A DNA stretch of 64,000 nt from Blumeriella jaapii (lineage: Eukaryota > Ascomycota > Leotiomycetes > Helotiales > Drepanopezizaceae). Each line of letters opens with the position of its first letter. The stretch's first letter is position 1. Positions 47,470-57,479 of the stretch are shown piece after piece. Location of the stretch: positions 558,001 through 622,000 of the forward strand of contig VWND01000095.1 in assembly GCA_009599575.1 (NCBI GenBank), in the 5' to 3' direction. The notes beneath the pieces are model-generated. The model saw only the letters and a program-made list of their open reading frames with translations, was not told the origin of the DNA and did not search any database. The position numbers and the translations under genes were made by a program.

Positions 47470-47885
47470 GCTGGAAGAGCTGCTGGGTCGGCTACGCCGT
47501 GCGTCGCTCTATTGGTATGGTTTTGGCGTACGATTGCGGGAGTTACCTAGTCAACAGATAGCCAACAGGTAGTCAACAGGTTGTTAACAGATAGATAGAT
47601 AGATGTGTTCCTGAGAACGACACTGGTGGGCTTCGCGCGCTCGAACGAATGAAGAGGCTGGAAGCTGGAAGAGCTGCTGGGTCGGCTACGTGCGTCGCTC
47701 TGCTGCTACGGTTTTGGCGTGCGACTGCGGGAGTTAGTCAACAGGTAGTCAGTCAACAGGCAGATAGATAGATGTGTTCCTGAGAACGGCACTGGTGAGC
47801 TTCGCTCGCTTGAACGAATGAAGAGGCTGGAAGAGCTGCTGGGTCGGCTACGCCTTGCCGGTGCGGTTTTGGCGTGCGATTGCGG
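47470..47885. repeat. Tandem direct repeat, units of 194 and 162 bp plus a partial third
   Basis: The phrase GCTGGAAGAGCTGCTGGGTC begins units at 47470, 47664 and 47826. Each full unit contains GGTTTTGGCGTRCGA, AGTCAACAG repeats, an AGAT tetranucleotide run and GTGTTCCTGAGAACG. Copies differ by internal deletions and substitutions. No coding frame is kept across units. Confidence 0.9.
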
Positions 47886-48217
47886 TAGGTAAAGGTAGGT
47901 ACAGTAAGTACTGTGTGTATCTCGACGCGACATGCATAAATAAATCCATCATCATCAGCTCTACCCTTCTTCTCTCTTCATCTGCAGCCCGTCTCCAAGG
48001 CCTCGGATCAAACCCCTTCATTCATTCATTCATTCATTCATTCTCCAACACCTCGCAAACCATCGGCCACGGCGCGTGCAAAGCAGCCCCAGACGCTGTG
48101 CTCTGCCGGGTTCGATCAACACCCCCCCCTTCCCCCCCTCAATATAAACATCGACGACGAAATGCAACTTTAACTTTAACCACACGCCTCCTTCGCGGTC
48201 GGAAAACCCTACTTGTT

Positions 48218-48345
48218 TTCCCTCTCCTCTCCTCTCTCTCTCATCTTCTCCGAGCCCCCTCTCCTCTGCTCTGCTCTCCTCTGCTCCCCTCCTCTCTCTC
48301 ATCTTCTCCTCTCTCTCATCTTCTCCGAGCCCCCCCCCCCCTCTC
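48218..48345. repeat. CT-rich imperfect repeat
   Basis: Repeated CTCTCTCATCTTCTCCGAGCC-like and CTCCTCTGCTC units ending in a poly-C run; nearly pure pyrimidine. Confidence 0.85.
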
Positions 48346-48726
48346 AACCCCCCCAGTCCCAAACCTGGCACCGCACCCCGCGCACCACCACCACCAACCC
48401 CGTCTCCTTTCCTCACACTTCCCTCGCCACGAGCCGCCCCCGCCCCCGCCCCCGCCGGGAACTTCCCACCCGCCGGGCGAGCGGGATCCGCGAGTCGGTT
48501 CCCGGCACGGTGCTGATCGGCGCCTCGGGCTCGCGCTGGGGTGGGTCGCGCGCACGCGAGGACGCCGATGCATGGCGGCGGAAAAAAAAAAAAAAAAACA
48601 AGAGCCCGACGCAGAGAGGCGCGAAGGCTCCGGCGGCGAAGTAAGATAGAGATGGTGGGTGGTGGGTGGGCGTCGGTGGGGGAGAGAGGGTCGGGAGGGG
48701 GGGAGGAGAGGGCGGGCCTTGTTTGG

Positions 48727-48925
48727 TTCTTCTTCTTCTTATTTTCGTCTTCTTTTCTTCTCTTCTTCTTCTTCTTCTCTTCTTTTCTTTTTCTTCTTCT
48801 TCTTCTTCTTCTTCTTCTTCTTCTTCTTGTTCTTTTGCTTCTTTTGCTTCTTCTTTTTCTTTTTGTTTTTTTTTTCTTCTTTTGCTTCTTTCACTTTTTC
48901 TTCCACTTCTTCTTCGTCTCCCCCC
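48727..48925. repeat. TTC trinucleotide-rich tract
   Basis: About 200 bp of nearly pure pyrimidine dominated by (TTC)n, directly before the composition drop into the AT-rich island. Confidence 0.92.
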
Positions 48926-49411
48926 CTTCTGTGGCTATCACAGGTCGATGATACCGGAACGTAAGGTGCAGAAAGTCCCGAAAACGATTCCGTCACTGGC
49001 CGCAAAAGCCGGATCACCCACCCACTTCGAACACCGAAGCACTGCGCTATCTTGGAGAGCTGAACGCGAAGCAATTCGCGGAACTTTTTCATACCACTGA
49101 GTTTTACTTTTTTACCTGCCCTAGGTAGACTCTGGGGCAGCGTGTTGCCGTCCCAAAGGAAAAGTTTCAAATATTGTATTACTAACGATTAATAGTGGGC
49201 TGCCTTCCCACATTTATTCTGCGGGCACTCGAATAATGTGGGGGAAAGCAAGTGTCCCACTGCATCCAAGTGTCCATCTCAGTTTATAATTTTTTACGAT
49301 AGCATTTCATATTAAAACACTATTATTTAATTACGCCAAATTGAAAGGTAATAAAAGCTGGAAGCTATTTTTAGATTTTAAAATAAAAATTTCATTTTTA
49401 TTAATTAAAAG

Positions 49412-49824
49412 TGTCAGAAACCAACATCACGTGTATAAGTCAGGTGATCCGCCAAGACCCTCTGCCTCCTACCAACCCTCGAATAGCACTTTCTGCGGAT
49501 AGGCCGTGGGGGCCGGATAGTACTATGGAGGCTGGAAATGACATTTAGATAAAACACTTTATGGGAGTGATTGCTAAAAAACCAGTTATTAAGGTTATAT
49601 TGAAAAGAATTAAGAAGAGATCGGGATGGGGGCTGGAAAGCATACTAAATGAGGTTCGCTTAGTTTCCTGGGAAATACTTTTTTCGAAGGCTCCACCCCT
49701 TCTTTTGTACTTATACACGCCTTTTATTAGAAATATAAAAGGTAGAAATCAGTCTGACTATTAATCCAACTTTATCTGAGCTTTATTATCTGAATTAATG
49801 TTTTTTTGCTTTTTAATTTTTACA
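49412..49824 (+). repeat. 5' LTR of element 1
   Basis: 413 bp, TGTCAGAAACC ... TTTTTACA. It differs from the 3' LTR mainly by C/T and G/A changes. The outer (left) half is the less mutated half. Confidence 0.95.
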
Positions 49825-49916
49825 TTTTGATTTTTCTATTCATCGGGACGGCAGTTCGATATTATTAAAACAACCTTCTATTATACTACTATATTTATAT
49901 CGTTACTATCGATATC

Positions 49917-52900
49917 ATGGCTTTTCGTACTCGCAGAAAACAGGCATTTCCGGCTATTTAAGAAAACCCAGCATTTTCGGCTGCTTAGGGAAACCCCGTA
50001 CTATCGTTTCCTTTGACGTCACCAGTCTTACCAAAAGCCGAAAACATTCCACTATTAAGGCGCGACGATTTTCCAACTTCTTTTATCGAAGAAATTATTA
50101 AAAAAAGCCACGCTTAAAGCGATTCGGAAGGATTTTTCACCGAAACCCTGATTTATTTGGCTGATAAACGAACCCGCGCCGAACAAAAAAAAAACGATAA
50201 ACGTAGAAGAGTAAAAAAGATACGAGCTAAAATAAAGCAAAAAAAGACTAAGAAAAAGATTTACGAAACAATTAAAAGATTCGAAAAACCTTAAGACGCC
50301 GAAACGAATTTTGAAAAAAGGTTAAACAATTTCAACGAGAACTTAACGCTTTCGAAGATATCGAAAAAAAGGTTTTTATATCTTTTAATACCGCTCCAAT
50401 TGAAAAAAAACAGAAAATAACCCAAGCCGGCGATTATTATAAAATATTCTCGAAGCATTACGATAATAATACCCATTGGAAACGATCTAGCATCTTTTTT
50501 GAGTATATTATATCTTTTGTAAAAGACATAGCGAATTCGAGCCGAAAAGCATTAAAAATAAAAAACTTTTTAATATATCGAAGGAAAAATATTAAAAAAG
50601 CTTAATTTTTTATTCGGCGTGTAAAGCGAAGTTTCCGCCAGGATAAAAAGGTAATATTTTGTATTAATTAAAAGAAAATTAACGCCTGTGTTTTAGCTTT
50701 CGACGATAAAATAAAAAAAAGATGAACCGGATACGAACGACGTTTTACGAATATTCGAATTATATAGAACGATTTCAAAAGATAAATATTAAACTTTTTA
50801 ATAAATACGGAAAATCGAAAAATCGCGGCTTCGAATTCATACGATAAAGCGAAGCAAAAAAAGCATAAATCAGTTAACGATTTCGTTGCTTATTTAAATA
50901 ACTTCGAACAGCAGTTGCAAATAACAGACGATGCGACTAAAAAAAGAATGCTTTTCGCAAAACTCCGATTTATTTTTCGAAAAAAAATCATTAAACGAAG
51001 CAATACTGCAGCTATAAGCTCGTACGAAAAATTAATATTAATCGCTCGTCGTATCGAAAATGCTAATAAAATTATCAGCGACAAAACGAAAAATAATAAA
51101 CGACGAAACGAGCGCAAAAAAAAAAAAAAGGAAAAAACTTATATTCACGATTAAAGCTTAAAAGCTAGAACAGATATATACCGTCTTCGATTCGAAAATA
51201 CGTTACAAAAAGAAAAACGAAAGCGAAAAAACGACAATTTTAACAAAATCTTTTAGAATTTTAAAACTTTTAACGATTCTTTTTATTTTTCGAAGTGCAA
51301 TCGCTGCTAAAAGAAAAGGCACCGCATAGCTAATTATCCAAAAGTCGAATATTATAAATGCAATAAAAAAGGATATATAATCTTAAACTGCCCCGAAGTT
51401 AACAAATTTAAAAATTCGGGAAAAGCTTTCGTTCGATTTTAATTTCGTCGCTGTTAACAAAATCGAGCGAAAAAAAAAAGCAGAAAATAATAATTTCAGT
51501 CGAAATTAAAAAAGCTAAAAGCGAAATTCGTACGGAACGAACTTTTATCGACTGCGGCGCGGAAAAAAACTGCGTAACCCAAAAGTTATCAGTTGAGTGT
51601 GAATGGAAACCAATTTAAAAACGTATTAACTTATTTACGGTTAAGAAAAAAGAAGTAACTATTTACGAGCGATTTCGTGGCTTGCGATATAGATATCCCA
51701 GGGGTTTTATTTATTCTAAGGTTTTTTTGGTTGCGAGATATCGACCCCGCTATAAGCTTTCGAGCTAAGTCGTGGCGATATCCAATCGAACGCTTACAGC
51801 TTAATCTCGTTATAATTAAACGTTTCAAAAAGAAATCCAAAAAAAAGCAAGCGTTTTGTATCGTTTTAAAAAAAGCTATTGAAAAACAGTATTAATTACC
51901 TTTTAAATACGACGATTACGCCGACGTATTCGACGATACCGCCGCGGTTATTCTAGCTTCTTACCATTTTATAAAATATCGAATAAACCTCGCGGAGAAG
52001 AAAGATTCCTTTTGAAAACTAATCTACTTTTTGTCGGAATCTGAACTTATCGAATTACGCGAATATTTCGATTCGAGCTTAGAAAAAAGCTGAATAAAAA
52101 GGTTTATTAGCTTTGCCGGCGCACCGATAATATTTATACCGAAAAAAAACGGAAGTTTACGATTATGCGTCGATTATAAAAGTTTAAACGCAGTTACGGT
52201 TAAAAATCGAACTTTTTTATTTTTTATAAGCGAAATTTTAAATCGTTTGAAAAAAGCTAAAATATTTATTAAGCTAGATTTCATTTAAGCGTACCATCGC
52301 CTTCGAATAAAAAAGGAAAATAAATGGAAGACTGCGTTTCGCATTCGTTACGAATATTTCGAATACTGCGTATTACCTTTCGGCTTTTCGAACGCACCAG
52401 CAATTTTCCAAGCGTATATTAATTAAGTTTTAGTCGGTTTAATAAATATTACGTATGTAATTTATTTCGACGATATTTTAATATTTTCCGAAAACCTCGA
52501 CGATTATATAAACGCGGTAAAAGAAATTTTCGAAAGATTCCGTATTAATAAATTTTACGAAAATCTGAAAAAATATGCTTTTAATACGAATACGATTGAG
52601 TTTCTAGGCTTCGTCGTTATTTCTACGGGAATTAAAATAGATTTAAAGAAAATAAATAGTATTCGGAAATGGCCATTTTCTACTACGTGGCGAGATATTT
52701 AAATATTCTTGGGTTTTACCAACTTTTACAAACGTTTTATTAAAAACTACGCTAAGCTTTGCCGATCTATTATAAATCTTTTAAAAAAAATGCAACGAAA
52801 GAAAATATCGGGCCCTTTTCGTTTTTTATTCGAAGCGAAGCTCGCTTTTTTACTTTTAAAAGAAAAGTTTTGCCAAGCATCGATTTTACGCTATTTCGAT

Positions 52901-55068
52901 TTTCGATTAAAAATCCAAATCGAAACAAACGCTTCGAAATTCGCTATAAGCGGAATATTATTTTAATTGTTCGGGAAAAGTGCAAAGGCACGTTGGCATT
53001 TTATCGCATATTATTCGAAAAAGCTTTTTTTTATAAAACAAAAATACGAGATTTACGACGCTGAATTAATGATTATAATTCACGCTTTTAAATAATAGAG
53101 CCAATATTTACGTAGCGTTTCCGACGTTATTATTATGCGTATAAATTATTATAATTTGAAATACTTTTTTACGAAAAAACGTTTAAACGGACGCTAAGCG
53201 AAATGAGCCGATAAGCTAGCTGAATACGATTTTACAATCGAATATAAAACAAAAGTTTTTAATTCGGCGGATGGTTTTTTCCGCCGGCCAGATTTAAAAA
53301 AAGATTTAAAAAAAAATAACGAGCAGCTGCCTACGCTGCATCGTAAGCTAAAACTAATTTATTTGAGAAATTCTAAAGTGTTTTCCGTAATAAAAACACG
53401 CCTAAAATCGAAATATAAACTATTTCGCGCCGATAAGTATTCGAAGCTTTTGTTAACGGAATCAAAAGGTAAAAAGCAAGCGGAAAAAAGCCAAATAAAA
53501 AGCTTTTTCGCCGGATTATTTTTTGCTGATATTACTAATTGCAAATAATATATACCACGAAGCGTAGCCGTTATATTGCTATAATCCGAAACGGCTAATA
53601 ACGAGCTAACAAAACCGATTTATAAAACTATTTTTGAATTGTAAAAATCTGATTTTTTTGTATTATAAAAAACGTACGAATCGGCCTCGCAAAGCAATCG
53701 AGCCGGATCCGAAAAATATTAGCGTATAGGCCAAAATGAATTATTACGTTATAAAAAACGTGCGTATATTCCGAATAAAAGCGCTATTAAAAGCGAAATA
53801 TTAAAAATTAATTACGACGACCCGACCGCCGGCCATTAAAGCTTTCGGCGAACGTTAGAATTGGTCGAAAAAAAGTATTTTTGGCCTGGTTTACGAAGCG
53901 ACGTAAAGCGTTACGTTAATACGTATAGAAAATACCAAAAAAGCAAACCTAAAAAGCACCGACCCTATAGCGAATTAGCTTTCGACTTTTACGAAATCTT
54001 AGGAAAAAATAATTATGAATTTTATTACGAATCTACTTTTTAGCAAAAAACGAAGTCGTGTTTACGATTCGATATTCGTTATAATAAACCGATATACGAA
54101 GCTGTCGAAATATATACCGATACAAAAAACGATTTCAGCCCCAGATTTGGCTAAGATATTTATATAATACGTTTACAAAGATTTTGGCTGTTTTAAAAGA
54201 ATTATTACAAACAGAGGGTCAGTTTTTATTAATAAATTTTGATTTTCAGTAATATTTCATTTATAAATACGACGTCGATTAAGCATCGTTTTCCATTTTC
54301 AAACCGATGGCCAAACGGAACGTTAAAATCAAGTTTTAAAATTTTATTTTCGCACGTACTGCGATTATCGACAAAACGATTGGGCTACGAAGCTTGCTTT
54401 AGCCGAGTTTACGTATAATAATTCGATATACGCTTTTACGGATTTTATTTTTTTTCGCATGTTATACGGTTTTCATCCAAAACTTGGCAGCAACGTCGAG
54501 AGCGACGTCGTAAAAAAAGGGGTACCGTCAGCGGAAAAACGAATTAAAATATTGCAAAAAGAAAAAAAAATATTTAATAAAAAGCTAAAAAAAGCTAACG
54601 CGAATTATAAAAGATTTTACGACGCTAAATACAAAAAGATTAAATTTCAAATAAGCGATAAAATACTATTATCGACCAAAAACTTCCGATAATTGCGATT
54701 TTTTCGAAAGCTTTTAAATAAATATCTAAAGCCTTTTAAAATTAAACGAGTTATATACGAGCACGGCCAAGCTTATTAATTCGAACTTTTTTTTTAATAT
54801 CGTATTTACGATACTTTCCACGTTTTTCTATTAAAACTTTGGCAGGGTCGGAACGACACCGAGCCGAAAAATAATATAATAAAATTTCAAGAATCCGAAA
54901 AATACAAGGTCAAATTAATACAAATTTACAAAAATACAAAAAAGGGCCGATATTACTTGGTACGATAAAAGGGCTATTTATCAAGCGAAAACTCCTGGGA
55001 GCCAGAAAACTATTTTACGAACGCAAAAAAAATTGTAAAAAAATATTTAAAAAATACGATAAATAATA
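49917..55068 (+). pseudogene. Degenerate gag-pol of element 1
   Basis: Reading starts at ATG 49917 (MAFRTRRKQAFPA). Recognisable along the way: a CCHC-type zinc-knuckle region at about 51297-51405 (CNRC, CNKKG), an aspartic-protease active-site remnant FIDCGAEKN near 51545, RT with [32 protein letters not shown] and YFDDIL (52100-52650), RNase H (ETNASKFAISGIL near 52920; NSADGFFRRPD near 53265), integrase zinc-finger part KKYFWPGLRSDVKRYV near 53870, and a chromodomain YYLVR-stop-KGY ... ENSWEPENYF at about 54950-55015, where the stop replaces the chromodomain Trp. Frame is broken by many TAA/TAG codons of the kind made by G-to-A or C-to-T changes. Confidence 0.92.
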
Positions 55069-55179
55069 GCAACGGAGTAATAACGAATGCGCGCCGCAAA
55101 GGTAAGAAAAAAAAAACAAAAACACCTAGAAAACTTCAAAACCGCCGCTAAGCTAATTTATTTTTATTATTATTCTTTT

Positions 55180-56132
55180 TTTTATCGTTATCGCTATTTT
55201 TTTTAGACTTAAAAGCAGCGGCAAACTAAAAGGAATTAATACCAAACGAATTCGCAAAGTATTCGATTTATTTCAGTCAAAGCTTTTACAATAGCCGTAG
55301 TCGAATCCTGAATTGCAACTACGATATGCTCGTAGGAATCCAGAATTTAATTTAATTGGTCAGAATAAATCCGAGCGACGTTTTCGAAACGTCGGAAAAT
55401 ACGTTTTATATTGGCGTCGTTAAATAAAAGGGCCGGCGCAGCCAAAGCTTTTAAAATAGCAGCAGCCGCCAAATCGGCAAAAACGGGCGCAGCAGCAGCA
55501 GCGGCAGCCCGAGCCGCGGCGCGATTCGCACGACTTTCGACTATTATAAAAGCCGAAGCGTTATTTTTTTTTAAACGATTTATATAAGCGTCGTAGATAA
55601 TAAGATCGACAAAAGTTTTAGCAAAAGCTTTGGCTTCGGCAGCAAAAAGAAAAAGAGCGGCAGCGGCGGTGGTAGCATCGAAACGATTTATAAAATCGTT
55701 AAGGCCCGCGAAAAAAGTTTGCGCCTCGGTAGCGCGTGCGGTAAAAACCTGTAGCTAATTAAAAGCGAGTTCGAGTAAAAATCTAAAGGATTTATAAAAA
55801 AACATTAAATATGCGAAGTTTTGCAGCGGTTGCATTTTACGTTAAAAAGCTCGAAAACGCAAAAAGGCAAAGAGTCCGCTGTAATGCTTTCGCGTAAAAT
55901 CAGACGGGCGTACCGAAAACAGATAGAAATCAAAAGCATTTTGAAAATTCGCGGCGAACGCGGCGAAAAGCAATTGATTAAAATAGAAAAAAGCTAATAA
56001 AAAAATAAAAATAAAAAAGAAAAAAAAGAAGTTAAGCAGGAAAATAACGGCCATTTTAAGAAAAAAGGCTTTTTCAACGAAAATGCGAACGCTACCGAAA
56101 ACAAAAAAAACAGAACAGCAAAACAGCCACAA
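55180..56132 (-). pseudogene. Degraded antisense reading frame between pol and 3' LTR of element 1
   Basis: On the strand opposite to gag-pol, one frame runs for roughly 950 bp with only a handful of TAA/TAG stops and no TGA, as expected of an ORF eroded by RIP. Its upstream part is hydrophobic (possible membrane segment, about 55980-56080). The downstream part is Ala-rich and helix-like, with phrases such as AQTFFAGLNDFINRFDATTA and AFIIVESRANRAAARAAAA. I recognise no family. The sense strand here is not coding. The stretch 55842-56132 is fully open for 96 codons. Confidence 0.45.
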
Positions 56133-56275
56133 TTCACGACCAAAAGCGAAAAAAACAGCTATAATTCACGACCGAAAGCGAAAGAAACCGCACGTTATTT
56201 CGAAAGCGTAACGCACGCTATACGCATAAAAAAATCAGTCGCCTTTGGGGACCAAAAGCTTAAAAAAGGGAGTAA

Positions 56276-56686
56276 TATCAGAAACCAATATCACGTGTAT
56301 AAATCAAATAATCCGCCAAAACCCTTTGCCTCCTACCAACTTTCGAATAGCACTTTCTGCGGATAGGCCGTGGGGGCCGGATAATACTATAAGGGCTGGA
56401 AATAACATTTAGATAAAACATTTTATAGAAATAATTATTAAAAAACCAATTATTAAGGTTATATTAAAAAGGATTGAAAAAAGGTCGGAATAGGGGCTGG
56501 AAAGCATACTAAATAAGATTCGCCTGGTTTCCTGGGAAATATTCTTTTCGAGGGCTCCACCCCTCCTTTTGTATTTATACACGCCTTCTACTAGAGATGT
56601 AGAAGATAAATCAGTCTGACTATCAACCCAACCTTATCTGAGCTCTATTATCTGAACTAGTGTTTCCCTGCCTTTCAATCCTTACA
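56276..56686 (+). repeat. 3' LTR of element 1
   Basis: 411 bp, start changed to TATCAG by a G-to-A transition, end CCTTACA. The outer (right) half is the less mutated half, opposite to the 5' LTR. Confidence 0.95.
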
Positions 56687-57045
56687 AAAAGTTGTTAAAT
56701 TATATATTTTCGTTGAAGTTTTTATTTTTAATTATCGCATTTTGTATAAAAACATTATCAACGCCAGATATTTAATTATAATAAATTAATAAAAAATAAA
56801 AACAGAAAGCTATTATGCAATTATAAGTTAAAAGTTCTATTTTTATTAATTAAAAGTTACGAAACGAAATGTTTTGTTTTAACTTGTTATTTTTTATAAT
56901 CGCATTTTAAATTAAAAAACTTCCAACGCCAGTTATCTTATTATAATAAACTGAAGAAAAGTAAGTTTAGCTTGCATTCGAATAGAATTTATAGAAATTA
57001 TATTAAATTTTACGTCGGAACATTCATTTTTGATTAAGTGAAAGT
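56687..57045. other. Spacer between the two LTR elements
   Basis: 359 bp of AT-rich sequence consisting of the TSD copy of element 1, parts of the ~165-bp tandem repeat, and the TSD AAAGT of element 2 at its right end. No gene. Confidence 0.8.
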
Positions 57046-57339
57046 TGTAACGATTCACTTTGTTGCCACCTCTCGTGTCACCCCAGCAACTACGTATAGC
57101 TGCAAGCTCCCCAGCAACTACGTATAGCTGCAAGCTTTTTGGTTTCCTGGTGGGTCTTTCTATTAACTATGGAGATTATTATGTATATAAAGCTTTTTTC
57201 TTTTAGCAATCTTTGTCTTTTGCAATTGTTAATTTTAAATGAATATTTTTATTACAAAATTAAAAGCTCGTTTTATATTATATAAACACGGCGATCAGTT
57301 GATTAATCTCCTAGCTTTCCGATTAATTAAATCGTTATA
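57046..57339 (+). repeat. 5' LTR of element 2
   Basis: 294 bp, TGTAACGATT ... ATCGTTATA. It contains an internal tandem duplication of a 27-28 bp unit with CAGCAACTACGTATAGCTGC (about 57085-57136). Confidence 0.95.
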
Positions 57340-57479
57340 TTATTAATAACTCTTTTTTTACGCTAGCGACGGCGTAAACTATTTTTTCTTTCGAATTTTT
57401 TACGGGTTATACCAAGGTGATCGACCGGTCGTAAAAAGGTTTATTTCCGCATTTCGCGAAAAATGGCTTTTGTTTAACG

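Larger units (their letters stand above)
46715..49411. other. Intergenic repeat-rich region leading into the AT-rich island
   Basis: No gene recognised. It holds a poly-T tract near 47077-47101, a hexamer array, a 160-194 bp tandem repeat and long CT and TTC tracts. GC content falls sharply from about 49.1 kb. A minus-strand ORF near 48955-49170 has no recognised domain. Confidence 0.55.
49412..56686 (+). mobile_element. Complete Ty3/Gypsy chromodomain LTR retrotransposon (element 1), RIP-inactivated
   Basis: 7,275 bp, bounded by direct LTRs of 413 and 411 bp and by a perfect 5-bp target-site duplication AAAAG (49407-49411 and 56687-56691). The left LTR starts TG and both end TACA; the right LTR starts TA through a G-to-A change. 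A purine-rich tract (AAAAAAGGGAGTAA, 56262-56275) precedes the 3' LTR. Domain order gag, protease, RT, RNase H, integrase, chromodomain identifies a chromovirus-type Ty3/Gypsy element. All frames carry many TAA/TAG codons and very high AT, the expected result of RIP. It cannot be active as it stands. Confidence 0.95.
49301..57045. repeat. ~165-bp AT-rich tandem repeat units interrupted by element 1 and abutting element 2
   Basis: Outside the inserted element the sequence repeats. A GCATTT...ATTAAAA...(A/C)GCCA...TTATTATAATAAA...ATTTTTATTAATTAAAAG block occurs at 49301-49411, after element 1 at about 56736-56880, and again from 56901 to 57045. Spacing of the CGCATTTT landmark (56736 and 56901) is 165 bp. 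Copies have diverged mainly by transitions. Element 1 (49412-56686) lies between the AAAAG end of the first copy and its TSD repeat. Confidence 0.65.
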
